Below, in pieces: positions 9,043-18,865 of a stretch of DNA of 64,000 nucleotides (position 1 is its first letter; each line of letters begins with the position of its first letter). The position numbers and the translations under genes are program-made. The stretch covers positions 124,001 through 188,000 of the forward strand of contig NZ_PNEC01000013.1 in the NCBI RefSeq assembly GCF_005886345.1. The letters are read 5' to 3'. The notes beneath the pieces are model-generated. The model was not told the origin of the DNA and did no database searches. It saw only the letters and a program-made list of their open reading frames with translations. This DNA is from Pseudoalteromonas phenolica (lineage in GTDB: Bacteria > Pseudomonadota > Gammaproteobacteria > Enterobacterales > Alteromonadaceae).

Positions 9043-9053
9043 TTTAAGACCTC

Positions 9054-9806
9054 TTATTTCGCAGCGTTAATTGGTAGCGTTAACATATCAGGGGCAAGTT
9101 GCTTACGTGCAATGCGTAGTGCTTTGTTGATTTGACTGATATTTGTATCTGGTAATTCTTTGAATTGTTTTGTTTCTTTTTCCCAAATACCCGCCACTTT
9201 TCCATCTTTAGTGACATACATCAGTTCAAGACGACCGATTCGTAAGAAATCGACTTCGCGCTCTTGACCTGCAACGTTAATAAGTGCTGGGTAAGCTTCA
9301 ATGGTGCGACCGTATTCAACTTCAACTTGATAAGCTTCAAGTACACGGCGGAATTTTTCACTTGATGTCACATCAGCACGTTCCATCATTTCACGAAGCT
9401 TTGAAACACGCTGCTTACGCTCTTCTAAAAGGAAAGGCACATCTAAGGCAACGAATTGCTCAAGACCTGTGATCATGTTAAGCATTAACGGGGTGATTTG
9501 GCGCTCAATAACTGACACTTGGTCCATTGATGCATTGATGTCAGCCATCTCTGCTAATTGGTTTTGAATTTGTTTATCTAATTGACTGTTGTAAACCATC
9601 AAACCATCAATTTCTTTATTTAATGTTTTGAATTGTTGCAATTTCGACTGCATAGAGTCAGAAATAGAGTCAATTTTTCCCTGAGTTTTTAAAGCAGAGT
9701 CATTAATCGCTGCACTTTTTTCAACAACAGGATTTAAAGAATTGGCGTGAACACCAGTTGCTGTTGCTAAAACACCTGCAAGAAGCAGAGGGTTAATGCA
9801 CTTCAT
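9054..9806 (-). CDS. DUF3450-family periplasmic coiled-coil protein
   Basis: The 250-residue protein has a signal peptide (LLLAGVLATATGVHANS) and a strongly helical N-terminal half with heptad-like spacing (about residues 30-110), followed by a compact C-terminal part (LRIGRLELMYVTKDGKVAGIWEKE). It opens the ttpC-exbB-exbD-tonB-TPR operon, the usual place of DUF3450 proteins. The ATG at 9806 is preferred because AAGG lies 8-9 bases upstream; a GTG nine bases further upstream overlaps that ribosome site. The molecular role is unknown, but the fixed neighbourhood argues for a structural part of the energising complex. Confidence 0.82.
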   Translation of the reverse strand: MKCINPLLLAGVLATATGVHANSLNPVVEKSAAINDSALKTQGKIDSISDSMQSKLQQFKTLNKEIDGLMVYNSQLDKQIQNQLAEMADINASMDQVSVIERQITPLMLNMITGLEQFVALDVPFLLEERKQRVSKLREMMERADVTSSEKFRRVLEAYQVEVEYGRTIEAYPALINVAGQEREVDFLRIGRLELMYVTKDGKVAGIWEKETKQFKELPDTNISQINKALRIARKQLAPDMLTLPINAAK

Positions 9807-9848
9807 CGCATACACCTTAGATTGATTGTTATGAAATTGCGTGCAGTT

Positions 9849-9889
9849 TAAATAGGTAAAATGACAGTGGTGTTGCGCAAAAAATACAA
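9849..9889 (-). promoter_or_regulatory. Candidate promoter of the TonB operon with Pho-like half-sites
   Basis: On the minus strand CTGTCAT (9867-9861) is followed after 6 bp by a -10-like TATTTA (9854-9849). A second element TTGTATT (9889-9883) lies 22 bp upstream of it, two 11-bp turns. This mirrors the CTGTATT...CTGTCAT plus -10 layout of the lipoprotein/receptor promoter, but the intermediate half-site is missing. Direct PhoB control is therefore only a suggestion. Confidence 0.35.
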
Positions 9890-9969
9890 TTTTATTACAA
9901 CTGTAATATAGGTAGTTATATCAAGAAAAAAGATTATAGTTTTTATAATGAGGGTTATAAAAAATTATT

Positions 9970-10000
9970 GGAGATTATAAAGCCCACACGGAGCTTTATA
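9970..10000 (-). terminator. Possible weak terminator of the chemoreceptor gene
   Basis: TATAAAGC (9976-9983) pairs with GCTTTATA (9993-10000). On the minus strand the stem is followed, after a gap, by an A/T-rich stretch containing TTTTTT. It lies 27 bp past the chemoreceptor stop codon. The stem is A/T-rich and the T-run is not adjacent, so it may be inefficient. Confidence 0.35.
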
Positions 10001-10026
10001 CTTTAGATATTATAAATATGAATTCT

Positions 10027-11916
10027 CTAGACTTTAAATTTAAGAAGCATACTTTCCAATGTGCGGAATTGCTCTTGTAACATTTTGCACTCTTCTAAAG
10101 TACGATTTAGATTATCTACACCTTGATTACTAATATCACTAATGTGATGAATATCAGCATCTAAATTATGGATCACATCATTTTGCTGTTGTGTTGCACT
10201 CGCTACAGCGTGATTAACACCATCAATGGCCTCTATCGCTGCAGTTACAGATTGCATCTTTTCTCCTGCAGTAGTTGCTTTAGAAGCACTTTCTGATGAA
10301 TCTTTTAAAGCTTCATTCATCACAGATACAGCGGAAGTCGAACCTTGTTGTAGTTCAGAAATTGTATTTTCAATCTCCTGAGTTGATTCCTGAGTACGCT
10401 GTGCAAGCTGTCTGACTTCATCAGCTACGACCGCAAAGCCTCGTCCTGCTTCACCTGCACGAGCGGCCTCAATAGCAGCATTGAGTGCTAATAAATTAGT
10501 TTGCTCACTTACACCTTTTATAACTTCTAATACTTGCCCGATACTTGCTGAGTGTTGGTCTAGGCTAGTTACTGTATCTTGCGCCCTAGCCATTTTATCG
10601 CTTAGTGAAGAAATCCCAGATATATTTGAATTAAGAACATCTTGACTATCAGCACTCATACTATTTGCTTCAGAAGCTAATTCAGATGCATTGTGAGCAT
10701 TACTGCTTATTTCTTGTGCACTAGATGACAACTCATTAATCGCAGTTGCAACACTGTCAGTTCTCTTTGTTTGATCATGATATAACTCCAAAGCTTGGTG
10801 GGCTTGATCGTTCATGCTCGTTATAGATTGTTGCAAAGTGAGAGTAGATGCTCTTACTTGCTTAATCGATTCATGGATCTTATCAACGAAAATATTAAAC
10901 TGAGTAGATAGATCACCAAATTCATCTTGACTTGTACTAGTTAACCTTTGAGTGAGATCTCCTTCGCCTTGGGCGATATCTTTAATGGCATCATTGAGGT
11001 CTCTTACTGGTTTCATCAAGTATTTAAGTAACACTTGAAGCATAATAACAATGGCTAGTACACCAATGGCTAAATAAATAAGCGCCATATTTCTGAATGA
11101 AGAAACTGAGGAGTAAGCAATTTCTTTGTTTATAACGACACCTAGATACCAATTGACATTATTAATTCCCTGCATAGGCACAAATGACACAATTTTTTCA
11201 ACACCGTCTAGCTCTAGTTCAATGAATTCACTTTGTAATGTTAATCTTTGACCGAATAAATCGCTCATAGGCTTATCATTCAATGAAGTATTTGGGTGCG
11301 ATAAAATGCGACCTTCGCTATCGAGTAAGAAGCCGTAACCAAAACCTAAAAAGTCAATTTCGTTAATAATGTCTGTGATGGTGGCCATATCAATATCACC
11401 ACCAGCAACAGCGCTTAATCGGCCACTTTCAAATAATGGCACTACAGCTGAGATAGTTAACTCATTAGTTGTTACATCTATATATGGCGTGGTGAATGCT
11501 GTAGAGCGCTTTTGTTCAGCTAGTTTATACCATGGCCTTGTTGTCGCATCATAATCTGCTGGTAACTGAATAGAAGGGTCATCCAAAACGAATGTGCCAT
11601 CAGGCATTCCTATATAAGTATTTTTGAATTCGCCTGCAATATCTGCGGTTGTAAGACGTCTCAATATTTGTGCTTCTGTGTCTGTCTGTTTGTGGCCTTT
11701 TGCGACTGATTCAACAATTTTGAGCCTATCGTTAAGCCAGTTGGCGATATTTTGTGACACTGAATTTGATATTTCATGCAAAACAGCGGTAAGTTGTTCT
11801 TGTGTTTGGGCTCTCATAACAATGAAGTTATTGATAGTGAAAAGCCCTAGGATGATCACTAAAACCAAAGACGCCGCGGCTGTTACTTTGGTAGAAAAAC
11901 GTAATGATTGGAGCAT
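10027..11916 (-). CDS. Methyl-accepting chemotaxis protein with dCache sensor domain
   Basis: This 629-residue transmembrane chemoreceptor has a membrane helix at residues about 8-30, a periplasmic dCache-type ligand domain (about 35-270; [13 protein letters not shown] and [12 protein letters not shown] are characteristic), a second membrane helix (about 272-295), a HAMP domain and a C-terminal signalling domain whose tip contains [20 protein letters not shown] and [14 protein letters not shown]. The WY and downstream Asp pattern resembles amino-acid-binding dCache domains, but the ligand is not certain. The ATG at 11916 follows AGGA at 5-base spacing. The gene is monocistronic, and no C-terminal CheR-binding pentapeptide is seen. 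Confidence 0.9.
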   Translation of the reverse strand: MLQSLRFSTKVTAAASLVLVIILGLFTINNFIVMRAQTQEQLTAVLHEISNSVSQNIANWLNDRLKIVESVAKGHKQTDTEAQILRRLTTADIAGEFKNTYIGMPDGTFVLDDPSIQLPADYDATTRPWYKLAEQKRSTAFTTPYIDVTTNELTISAVVPLFESGRLSAVAGGDIDMATITDIINEIDFLGFGYGFLLDSEGRILSHPNTSLNDKPMSDLFGQRLTLQSEFIELELDGVEKIVSFVPMQGINNVNWYLGVVINKEIAYSSVSSFRNMALIYLAIGVLAIVIMLQVLLKYLMKPVRDLNDAIKDIAQGEGDLTQRLTSTSQDEFGDLSTQFNIFVDKIHESIKQVRASTLTLQQSITSMNDQAHQALELYHDQTKRTDSVATAINELSSSAQEISSNAHNASELASEANSMSADSQDVLNSNISGISSLSDKMARAQDTVTSLDQHSASIGQVLEVIKGVSEQTNLLALNAAIEAARAGEAGRGFAVVADEVRQLAQRTQESTQEIENTISELQQGSTSAVSVMNEALKDSSESASKATTAGEKMQSVTAAIEAIDGVNHAVASATQQQNDVIHNLDADIHHISDISNQGVDNLNRTLEECKMLQEQFRTLESMLLKFKV

Positions 11917-12110
11917 GGAGATCCTACTTATTTTTATATGAACTAAACCTTTGCAACTCTTTTTTAACAAATTTTTTAGTGTTACGCTCTAAATAATCGA
12001 CAGAATTTCATAAATCTTGAGCTCATTTAGTATAGAACATGTATATTTTGCAATTGCAGCTTAAGTACAAATAAGTAAAATACGCAATCTTTTGCAAGGA
12101 GCGAACTAGA

Positions 12111-14276
12111 GTGTCTATGCTCTCAAGGCTATGGTTGTTTTGTTTCCTAGCTTTCTTAACTTCACAAGCAAACGCTACAAATATTGCTGAACTTAAAGCA
12201 ATTCAAAAGCTACCAAATAATGAGCTAAAACTAAGATCTTTTGGGCAGATTGATACTGCAAGCCTGACAGATCAAATTGCGGCATGCGAATACTATGTTT
12301 CATTCACAGATGTACTTAGTAATATGGGTCAAATTGATGAAGCAAAAAAAATACTTCAAGATGAACTTGATTTTCCTACCTATGAATATAGCCATATAAA
12401 TAGAGCACGTTTATTTAAAAAGTTAGCAGACATTCAGTATCACAATGATGAGTATGATATTGCACGTGAGACCATTAAAAATGCGATAAATCACTTCAGA
12501 AAATCAGATAGCATAGAACTTTTAACTGGTGCAATTTCAAGGCAAGCATCAATAGAGCTTAGAACAAGTAATTATCAAAAAGGACTTGATATTGTTCGCG
12601 CTTATCACAAAAACAACAAAGAAAAATTTAGTAAAAAGAATCTATCTTCCATCTATTACTTTTATGGTCGTGCTTATGATCATTTAGGTGACTTTCAAAC
12701 GGCATTAGAGTACAAGTTAAAAGGCTACCAAATTATCACCACTCTCGAAGTGTCTGATAACAGAATGGCCAGTACTCTGTATGGTATAGCCGACTCTTAC
12801 AACAAGATTGGTGAACATCAACTTTCCTACAAAAAATTTCACGAAGCACTCGCATTAGACAGAAAAACAGACAACAAACAAGACATAGCTCACAGCCTAA
12901 GTAAATTATCTAAACAAGCCTATAAGATACGAATGTATGATGTTGGAATTAAACACGCTAAAGAAGCAATAGATGTTTTTGATTCTATAGGTAATAGACG
13001 GAATGTCGCATGGTCAACACACAACATGGCATTAAACTATGCTGGAAAAGGTAATTTAGAAAAAGCACTTTCACTTGAGGAGAGTAATTTAAGCTTCTTG
13101 AAAAAAACCGAAAAAGACTACCATCTAAAAACCTCTGTTTGGAATCACCTTGGTGAGTTAAATCTAGCAATTGATAATCCAAATAAAGCACTCAGCTATG
13201 CTAAACAAGCATTCGAAATTGGTGATCTGGAAACATTGAAAGGCAGAAGGCAAACAAGCCTTAGTATCATGCATCGTGCTTACTCTAAAATGAAAAAATT
13301 TGAAAACGCATATTTGATTCAAAATAAGTTACTTGAATTACAATCTATTGCGCATAGAGAAAATTATGCAAATAGATTAGCGTTTTTAAAAAATACGATT
13401 GAAGCAAAAGAAAAAGAACAAAAACTTGCTGAAAAAGAGCAAGAAAACCTGTTAATCAGTAATGCGTTAGCACAGCAACAAAATCAACAAATGGTATTCA
13501 TCATTCTATTTGTTGTATTCGTCTCCTTTACGCTGATTATTTACATTAAAATAAGACAAAATCGTGTTTTAGAGCAACAACAAAGACTGCATCTCAATAA
13601 ACTACTTGAACAGAGAAACCAATTATTCTCGCAAATAGCACACGACCTGAGTAACCCAGTTACCATTGCAAGCTTACATATTGAAGCGATGCAACATGAA
13701 ATCATCGAGTGTAAACCTGAAAACCTTTCTAAAATTAGTGAAAAGCTAACAGATCTAAACTACTTAGTTAAAGACTTAGCAGGTCTTGCTAAACTTGAAA
13801 CTGCGAATTTTACATTAACGACTCAAGAAACAGATTTAAACAAGTTTGTTAGCGATATTCATGATGAGTTGGCGACTCAGACTTCAGAACAAAAACTGAC
13901 AGTTGGGAGTAATGAATTTAACGAAACTTTCGCTCACATAGATCCATTTCGGGTCAAACAATTAATTGCAAATTTATATAGCAATGCAAAAAAATACACA
14001 TATAAGGATGGTAAGATTGACGTTCATTTTGCGGCATGTGAGCGGTATTTTAAGATAACTGTACAAGATAGTGCGCCATCTGTTCCTAAAGAGCATTTAG
14101 GGCAAATTTTTGATCATCTATTTCGTGTTCCAAATATGTCGAACACAGAAACGCCAGGTCATGGCATAGGATTATCCATTGTTAGGCAAATTGTTGACTT
14201 ACACCAGGGTGAGATTAATGCATCACAGAGCGAATTAGGTGGATTGAAAATAGAGGTTGATTTACCGCTAAAATAA
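12111..14276 (+). CDS. TPR-repeat sensor histidine kinase, orphan
   Basis: This 721-residue protein has a signal peptide (LWLFCFLAFLTSQANA), a large periplasmic array of TPR repeats (about residues 25-430), a coiled coil, one membrane helix (about 462-480, MVFIILFVVFVSFTLIIYI), then HisKA with the phospho-acceptor motif SQIAHDLSNPV and a HATPase_c domain with N-box NLYSNAKKYTY and G2-box GHGIGLSIV. The G1 box reads DSAPSVP rather than DxGxG. The GTG start is supported by AAGGAG nine bases upstream. No response regulator gene is adjacent. The TPR domain suggests peptide or protein sensing; the signal is unknown. Confidence 0.85.
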   Translation: MSMLSRLWLFCFLAFLTSQANATNIAELKAIQKLPNNELKLRSFGQIDTASLTDQIAACEYYVSFTDVLSNMGQIDEAKKILQDELDFPTYEYSHINRARLFKKLADIQYHNDEYDIARETIKNAINHFRKSDSIELLTGAISRQASIELRTSNYQKGLDIVRAYHKNNKEKFSKKNLSSIYYFYGRAYDHLGDFQTALEYKLKGYQIITTLEVSDNRMASTLYGIADSYNKIGEHQLSYKKFHEALALDRKTDNKQDIAHSLSKLSKQAYKIRMYDVGIKHAKEAIDVFDSIGNRRNVAWSTHNMALNYAGKGNLEKALSLEESNLSFLKKTEKDYHLKTSVWNHLGELNLAIDNPNKALSYAKQAFEIGDLETLKGRRQTSLSIMHRAYSKMKKFENAYLIQNKLLELQSIAHRENYANRLAFLKNTIEAKEKEQKLAEKEQENLLISNALAQQQNQQMVFIILFVVFVSFTLIIYIKIRQNRVLEQQQRLHLNKLLEQRNQLFSQIAHDLSNPVTIASLHIEAMQHEIIECKPENLSKISEKLTDLNYLVKDLAGLAKLETANFTLTTQETDLNKFVSDIHDELATQTSEQKLTVGSNEFNETFAHIDPFRVKQLIANLYSNAKKYTYKDGKIDVHFAACERYFKITVQDSAPSVPKEHLGQIFDHLFRVPNMSNTETPGHGIGLSIVRQIVDLHQGEINASQSELGGLKIEVDLPLK

Positions 14277-14285
14277 ATTATGAAA

Positions 14286-14321
14286 AGTAAAAGCTAGACA
14301 AAAGAGAGCTAGCTTTTTACT
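14286..14321. terminator. Bidirectional terminator between converging genes
   Basis: AGTAAAAGCTAG (14286-14297) pairs with CTAGCTTTTTACT (14309-14321), with one bulged base. The A- and T-rich arms give T-runs in both directions. It serves the TPR histidine kinase gene (plus) and possibly ycgN (minus). Confidence 0.7.
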
Positions 14322-14330
14322 GAATTTGAA

Positions 14331-14828
14331 TTAATCACAATCAAATTCTGGCCAATCTACAATGTAGTCTTCAAAATCTTCTTCAATATCAACAGTATTG
14401 TCTTTAGTGACTCGTCCTTGAATACTAATACCTAGTTCATTCATTTTAATTTTTTTTCCTTGATTAAGTAATGGGTGCCAGCTAGCTAACCCCCTGCCCT
14501 CATAAAGACGCCTATAACTACAACTGTTCGGCATGAAAAAAATATCTTTCAGGTTGTCTTTAGTAAGTTTGACACACGAAGGTACGAGCGTTTGTCTTTC
14601 TGCATAACGTGTACATGCACAAGTCTGCTCATCTATGAACTGACAAACTAAACTTGAATATATAAGTGTTTCTCCCTCTCGTAGGTGATCGGTACTTGAA
14701 AAGTCCTCTTCATCACTGTCTATAAAAGAATGTAGACAACACTTACCACAACCATCACAAATGCTTTCCCACTCTTGATCATTCATTTGCTCAAGCGATT
14801 TAGTTTGCCAAAATTGTTCTGCGCCCAT
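14331..14828 (-). CDS. ycgN: YcgN-family (UPF0260) cysteine-cluster protein
   Basis: The 165-residue protein matches E. coli YcgN over its length: FWQTKSLEQMNDQEWESICD, the cysteine cluster CDGCGKCC near residue 25, then C-x-C and CVKLTKDNL, SCSYRRLYEGRGLASWHPLL. Family members are about 150 residues; this one carries a short acidic insert (DSDEEDFSSTDH) after the first cluster. The Cys pattern suggests metal or Fe-S binding, but the function is not established. ycgN, ycgL and the min genes occur near each other in other gammaproteobacteria, as here within 10 kb. Confidence 0.9.
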   Translation of the reverse strand: MGAEQFWQTKSLEQMNDQEWESICDGCGKCCLHSFIDSDEEDFSSTDHLREGETLIYSSLVCQFIDEQTCACTRYAERQTLVPSCVKLTKDNLKDIFFMPNSCSYRRLYEGRGLASWHPLLNQGKKIKMNELGISIQGRVTKDNTVDIEEDFEDYIVDWPEFDCD

Positions 14829-14882
14829 TATTTTCTCAAATTACTGCTAACAGCTAAATTTTACTTGAAGGGAACATAACAA

Positions 14883-14908
14883 GCAAAGGCCAACTCAAAT
14901 TGGCCTTT
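14883..14908 (-). terminator. Terminator of the DUF885 lipoprotein gene
   Basis: A 9-bp perfect stem, AAAGGCCAA (14885-14893) with TTGGCCTTT (14900-14908), starts 9 bp after the stop codon. The minus-strand continuation (GCTTGTTATG) has only an imperfect T-run. Confidence 0.65.
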
Positions 14909-14916
14909 AGGTGGGA

Positions 14917-16716
14917 TTAAAGCTGAACTTCAACCCACTTTTTAATTTTACTCTCTAAAATTGGCATTGGTAATGCGCCGTCAATCAAGATCTGTGTATG
15001 AAACGCTTTAATATCAAACTTTTTACCAAGCTTTTCCTCGCAGTAATCTCTTAATTCCTGAATTTTAAACTGACCAACTTTGTAAGAAACTGCCTGACCA
15101 GGCCAGCCTATATACCTCTCTACTTCTGCAGTCACATCAGATTCGGCCATTGAAGAGTTTTCTAACATAAACTGAATTGCTTTTTCTCTAGACCAACCCT
15201 TTGCATGGAGTCCCGTATCAACAACAAGCCTCATTGCTCTTAACTGCTCATCAACAAGGCGGCCATACCACATTAGAGGATCTGTGAATAATCCGAGCTC
15301 TTTACCTAAGCTCTCAGCGTAAAGAGCCCAGCCCTCTGAGAAAACTGTATAGCCACCAAACTTCCTAAAACTAGGTAACCCTTCGACCTCTTGTTGCAAA
15401 GCAATTTGGAAATGGTGTCCAGGAGCTGCCTCATGGATTGACAAAGTCTCTACTAAAAATTTTGGTTGAGCTTTTAAGTTATGTGCATTGATATAGAATA
15501 TGCCTGGACGGCTACCGTCGGGTGCTGGAGAAGCATATGACGCGCCTGCAGCAGATTGAGCTCTAAATGCCTCTACTAATTTAACTTCATAATCCGCTTT
15601 AGGTGCTATATCAAAAAGAAGAGGAACTCGAGCATCAATTTTTTCTTTTACTTCCACGTAGGCATTAATTAACTCGTCTGCCGATTTAAAATAAAACTGC
15701 TCATCTTCTCTTAAAAACTCAAAAAAGGCTTGTAAATCACCTTCAAAATTTAACTGCTCTTTTACCCACTCCATTTCGTTTCTAATACGAGAAACTTCAC
15801 TTAGTCCAATTTTATGAATTTCTTCTGCATTCATATCTAAAGTAGTATGTGTAGCGATTTGATATTCATACCAAGCTTTACCGTTAGGTAAATCGCTATA
15901 ACCAAATGTTTCCCGACTATTTGGCAAATATTCTTCTTTTAAGAATTTTGTCATTTTGCTATACGCAGGAACGAGTCTATCTAAGATCATGACTTTGTAA
16001 CTCGCAGTTATAGACTGCTTTTGTTGATCTGATAATGATTCAGGAAAACTGTTTATAGGCCCCCAAAATACTGATTGAGTTTCATCTTTAACTATATGAG
16101 CAGAAAATTGAGGAATGAGTTTTTCTGTTAATGCTTTTGGCAAAACCACATTATTTTCGATACCTTTGCGCATGTTAGATTCTATACCTTCTAACCATTG
16201 TATAAAGCCATCAGCACGACTAACAAAATTCTTATAATCTTCAATTGTATTAAATGGCTGCGCACTCTGGCCTGAGCCAAGACCAGCAAAGACATTATGT
16301 AAACCAGACATTTGGTTAATTGGCATCATATAGCTAGGGAACTCGAAACCACGCTTAGAGAAAGCCAAATCACGCTTTAAAATTTCATAACTTAACAAAG
16401 CTTGACCAGCCAATTTACTACTATCTATCTGGAGTAACTTATCTTCAAATGAAGTTAATAAACTATATGTATTATTAAGACTTTCAGGTGTAGTTGCAGA
16501 GTCAAATTTATCATTAACGTCTTGTTTGCCTATAAAAGTACCTGAGGTCGGGCTAAGTGCAACCATACTATTAAAGTACTCTTCACTAAGTAAGTTTACT
16601 TTGTCATTATGATTAATTTCTTGGGATACAGCTTGAGTTTGTTGAGGTTCACCAGTAGTGGCACAACCAGCAAGGGATAACAGTACAGTTGCAGTTAGGA
16701 TTGAGTATTTAAACAT
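14917..16716 (-). CDS. DUF885-family lipoprotein, putative metallopeptidase
   Basis: This 599-residue protein has a lipoprotein signal (LSLAGC, Cys18). The DUF885 signature lies near residue 433: IHEAAPGHHFQ, with a downstream GWALYAE, resembling the HExxH and distant Glu arrangement of zinc peptidases. Members of this family have been linked to peptidase or carboxypeptidase activity, but the substrate is unknown. Thr at +2 suggests outer-membrane sorting. AAGGA lies 7 bases before the ATG. It is monocistronic between ycgN and a histidine kinase gene. Length is normal for the family (550-620). Confidence 0.87.
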   Translation of the reverse strand: MFKYSILTATVLLSLAGCATTGEPQQTQAVSQEINHNDKVNLLSEEYFNSMVALSPTSGTFIGKQDVNDKFDSATTPESLNNTYSLLTSFEDKLLQIDSSKLAGQALLSYEILKRDLAFSKRGFEFPSYMMPINQMSGLHNVFAGLGSGQSAQPFNTIEDYKNFVSRADGFIQWLEGIESNMRKGIENNVVLPKALTEKLIPQFSAHIVKDETQSVFWGPINSFPESLSDQQKQSITASYKVMILDRLVPAYSKMTKFLKEEYLPNSRETFGYSDLPNGKAWYEYQIATHTTLDMNAEEIHKIGLSEVSRIRNEMEWVKEQLNFEGDLQAFFEFLREDEQFYFKSADELINAYVEVKEKIDARVPLLFDIAPKADYEVKLVEAFRAQSAAGASYASPAPDGSRPGIFYINAHNLKAQPKFLVETLSIHEAAPGHHFQIALQQEVEGLPSFRKFGGYTVFSEGWALYAESLGKELGLFTDPLMWYGRLVDEQLRAMRLVVDTGLHAKGWSREKAIQFMLENSSMAESDVTAEVERYIGWPGQAVSYKVGQFKIQELRDYCEEKLGKKFDIKAFHTQILIDGALPMPILESKIKKWVEVQL

Positions 16717-16798
16717 AGTTTATCCTTTAAAGGTGTTTGACTCAGTTTGCCAGACCTTATAAGAAAAACCAGAATAATTTTCATGAGTAATAAAAAGT

Positions 16799-18748
16799 CT
16801 AAGCCTTCAATGGAAAGATAACATGAATGGCTAAGCCTCCAAGCTTGCTATTAGCGGCAAATATTTGACCATTACTTGATTCTATTATTTTTTTACATAG
16901 GCTCAGGCCCATTCCATTATGACTTTGTCCATTTTGTCGTGATCCATCTAACCTAACTAAAGGACTAAATATACGATTAAAATCTTCTTCATTAATGGTA
17001 CTTCCTGAGTTATCAATACTTATTACGACTTCATCTTCTTCATTATCTACATGCACGGAAACTGCTACTTGAGCCCCGCCATGACTTGAAGCATTTTGAT
17101 AGCATTCTTCTAGAACTATTTTGAATCCTTCTTGGTCATAATCAAAACAACGCATTTGTTCTCTAACATCATAAGTCATCACATCAGGTGTCGTTATAGA
17201 TAACGTATTGCTGCTATCATGAATTGATTTTATTGATGATAATAGCCCTTTAATGTTCACAGTTTTAATATTTGGATTTTTATAAACTTCACCACTAGGT
17301 GTTACTTTCATTAAGTTATCAATGAAACCGTTAAGTTCATCAATTTTATTCATCAATTTTCCATAACTTAAATGTACATTATCAACAATATTATGCTGTA
17401 AAGATTCAACTTGTATTTTCATTACCGTTAATGGCGTTCTCAACTCATGAGACAAATCTGCGAACAATTGTTCTTCTTTTATTTTAACTTCATTGATGTT
17501 TGATACATGTTGAAGTTTTTCTTCTGACAAATTTTCTTGTAATGAGCCGACTTGCTCTTGTAAATATGAAACGAACTGATTTTGCAAAGATTTATTTTGT
17601 ATAGCTAATGCGATGGTAAACAAGCATACCTCTAATAGATAGCCTACTTTTATATAATCAGCGATTGCAAAATTGGGAAAAATATTACCGAAACTCGCAC
17701 CGACAATCGTAAAAATATTTACGAATAAAACATGATTGAATAGGCTTAATGAAAACACGCGTATACCTGGCGCTTTTTGATTCCAAGACCAAGAAACAGT
17801 ATACAAAAAAAGCGGGATAATCAGTGAGCTTAATACCAAATTGAAGAAAACAGTATTTAACCATAAAGAGAGAGGAATTAATAAAATGTATAAAGCTAAT
17901 ACAACCTTGTAAGTTATATTTAACTTTTTATGATACCTTTGCAATTGCAAAAAGCTCTTAAGAAACAAGATATGTAAAATCGGGACTGTGGTCATTAAGA
18001 ATATCGAAAACTTACTTGATTCAGCGCCTAGGTGCGGCCAGATATATTTTGATGTGAACCCTGCCATATCAACGACAATCATAAAGAATGTAAAAGTCCA
18101 TAGCGCATAAAACACATTGGTTTTATTAGGGTTAAAAAATAAGTTAACTAATATAATAAGAAGTATTGCAAAGACTATTCCTGAAATAGCGCCATTAACC
18201 ATTGTGCTTTGCTGAGATGTCGTTAGATAATGTGAATAATTATGTAATCTTATATTTGCTGGTGCGTTTGCAAATGTTTGATACTCAATTAACAAGGTTT
18301 TTGTGGAGCTTTGGTCTAGCTTTATAGGTACATATAATTGCGGGTCGTCTATCTTTCTATCAAAGTAATTATGATTAGGTTGTAACTCAAAAACCTTTGA
18401 AACCGAACCAGTTGATATTTCATATATTCTTAATAAAGGAAGTCTTGCATAACCAAAAGAGATATACCAAGTTTGTTCCTTCGAAGTATTACTGACATCT
18501 AGTTTTAGTAATTTACTATAAGGTGTTATTTGAGGTTTTTGCTTGATTGAATCTGCTTTGTGCCAAATTTCTTTGTCTTTTACCAGTGACCGCGAAACGG
18601 GCACATTTTTGTAGTTAAAATACACCTCCCCATATAGTTTCAAATCGTGAACAGCAGTGTCGTTATCTAAAGACAATTGCGCAGCATACACTTGCAGTGT
18701 CATTAAGCCTACGATAAAAAAAGAGAGTTTATAAAAGATATGCCGCAT
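16799..18748 (-). CDS. 7TMR-DISM sensor histidine kinase, orphan
   Basis: The 649-residue protein has a signal peptide, an extracellular 7TMR-DISM sensory domain (about residues 25-175), seven membrane helices (about 185-390), a coiled coil and a C-terminal HisKA/HATPase_c kinase (QLFADLSHELRTPLTVMK with the phospho-acceptor His; GMGLSLCKKIIES as G2 box). The G1 box reads DNSGSTIN instead of DxGxG. DISM domains often bind carbohydrates or other small molecules; the ligand is not known. There is no adjacent response regulator. The ATG at 18748 is chosen, although GTG and TTG codons lie 3 and 9 bases upstream in frame and no strong ribosome site separates them. Confidence 0.85.
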   Translation of the reverse strand: MRHIFYKLSFFIVGLMTLQVYAAQLSLDNDTAVHDLKLYGEVYFNYKNVPVSRSLVKDKEIWHKADSIKQKPQITPYSKLLKLDVSNTSKEQTWYISFGYARLPLLRIYEISTGSVSKVFELQPNHNYFDRKIDDPQLYVPIKLDQSSTKTLLIEYQTFANAPANIRLHNYSHYLTTSQQSTMVNGAISGIVFAILLIILVNLFFNPNKTNVFYALWTFTFFMIVVDMAGFTSKYIWPHLGAESSKFSIFLMTTVPILHILFLKSFLQLQRYHKKLNITYKVVLALYILLIPLSLWLNTVFFNLVLSSLIIPLFLYTVSWSWNQKAPGIRVFSLSLFNHVLFVNIFTIVGASFGNIFPNFAIADYIKVGYLLEVCLFTIALAIQNKSLQNQFVSYLQEQVGSLQENLSEEKLQHVSNINEVKIKEEQLFADLSHELRTPLTVMKIQVESLQHNIVDNVHLSYGKLMNKIDELNGFIDNLMKVTPSGEVYKNPNIKTVNIKGLLSSIKSIHDSSNTLSITTPDVMTYDVREQMRCFDYDQEGFKIVLEECYQNASSHGGAQVAVSVHVDNEEDEVVISIDNSGSTINEEDFNRIFSPLVRLDGSRQNGQSHNGMGLSLCKKIIESSNGQIFAANSKLGGLAIHVIFPLKA

Positions 18749-18865
18749 CACTGCCAATCAATAAGAATAATTTAGATTTACAATTTATGAACCAACTATG
18801 GATCAAATATGGATTGTATCAGATTACACACTAATCAGATTGTAAATGAATGTAAAATCATAAAT

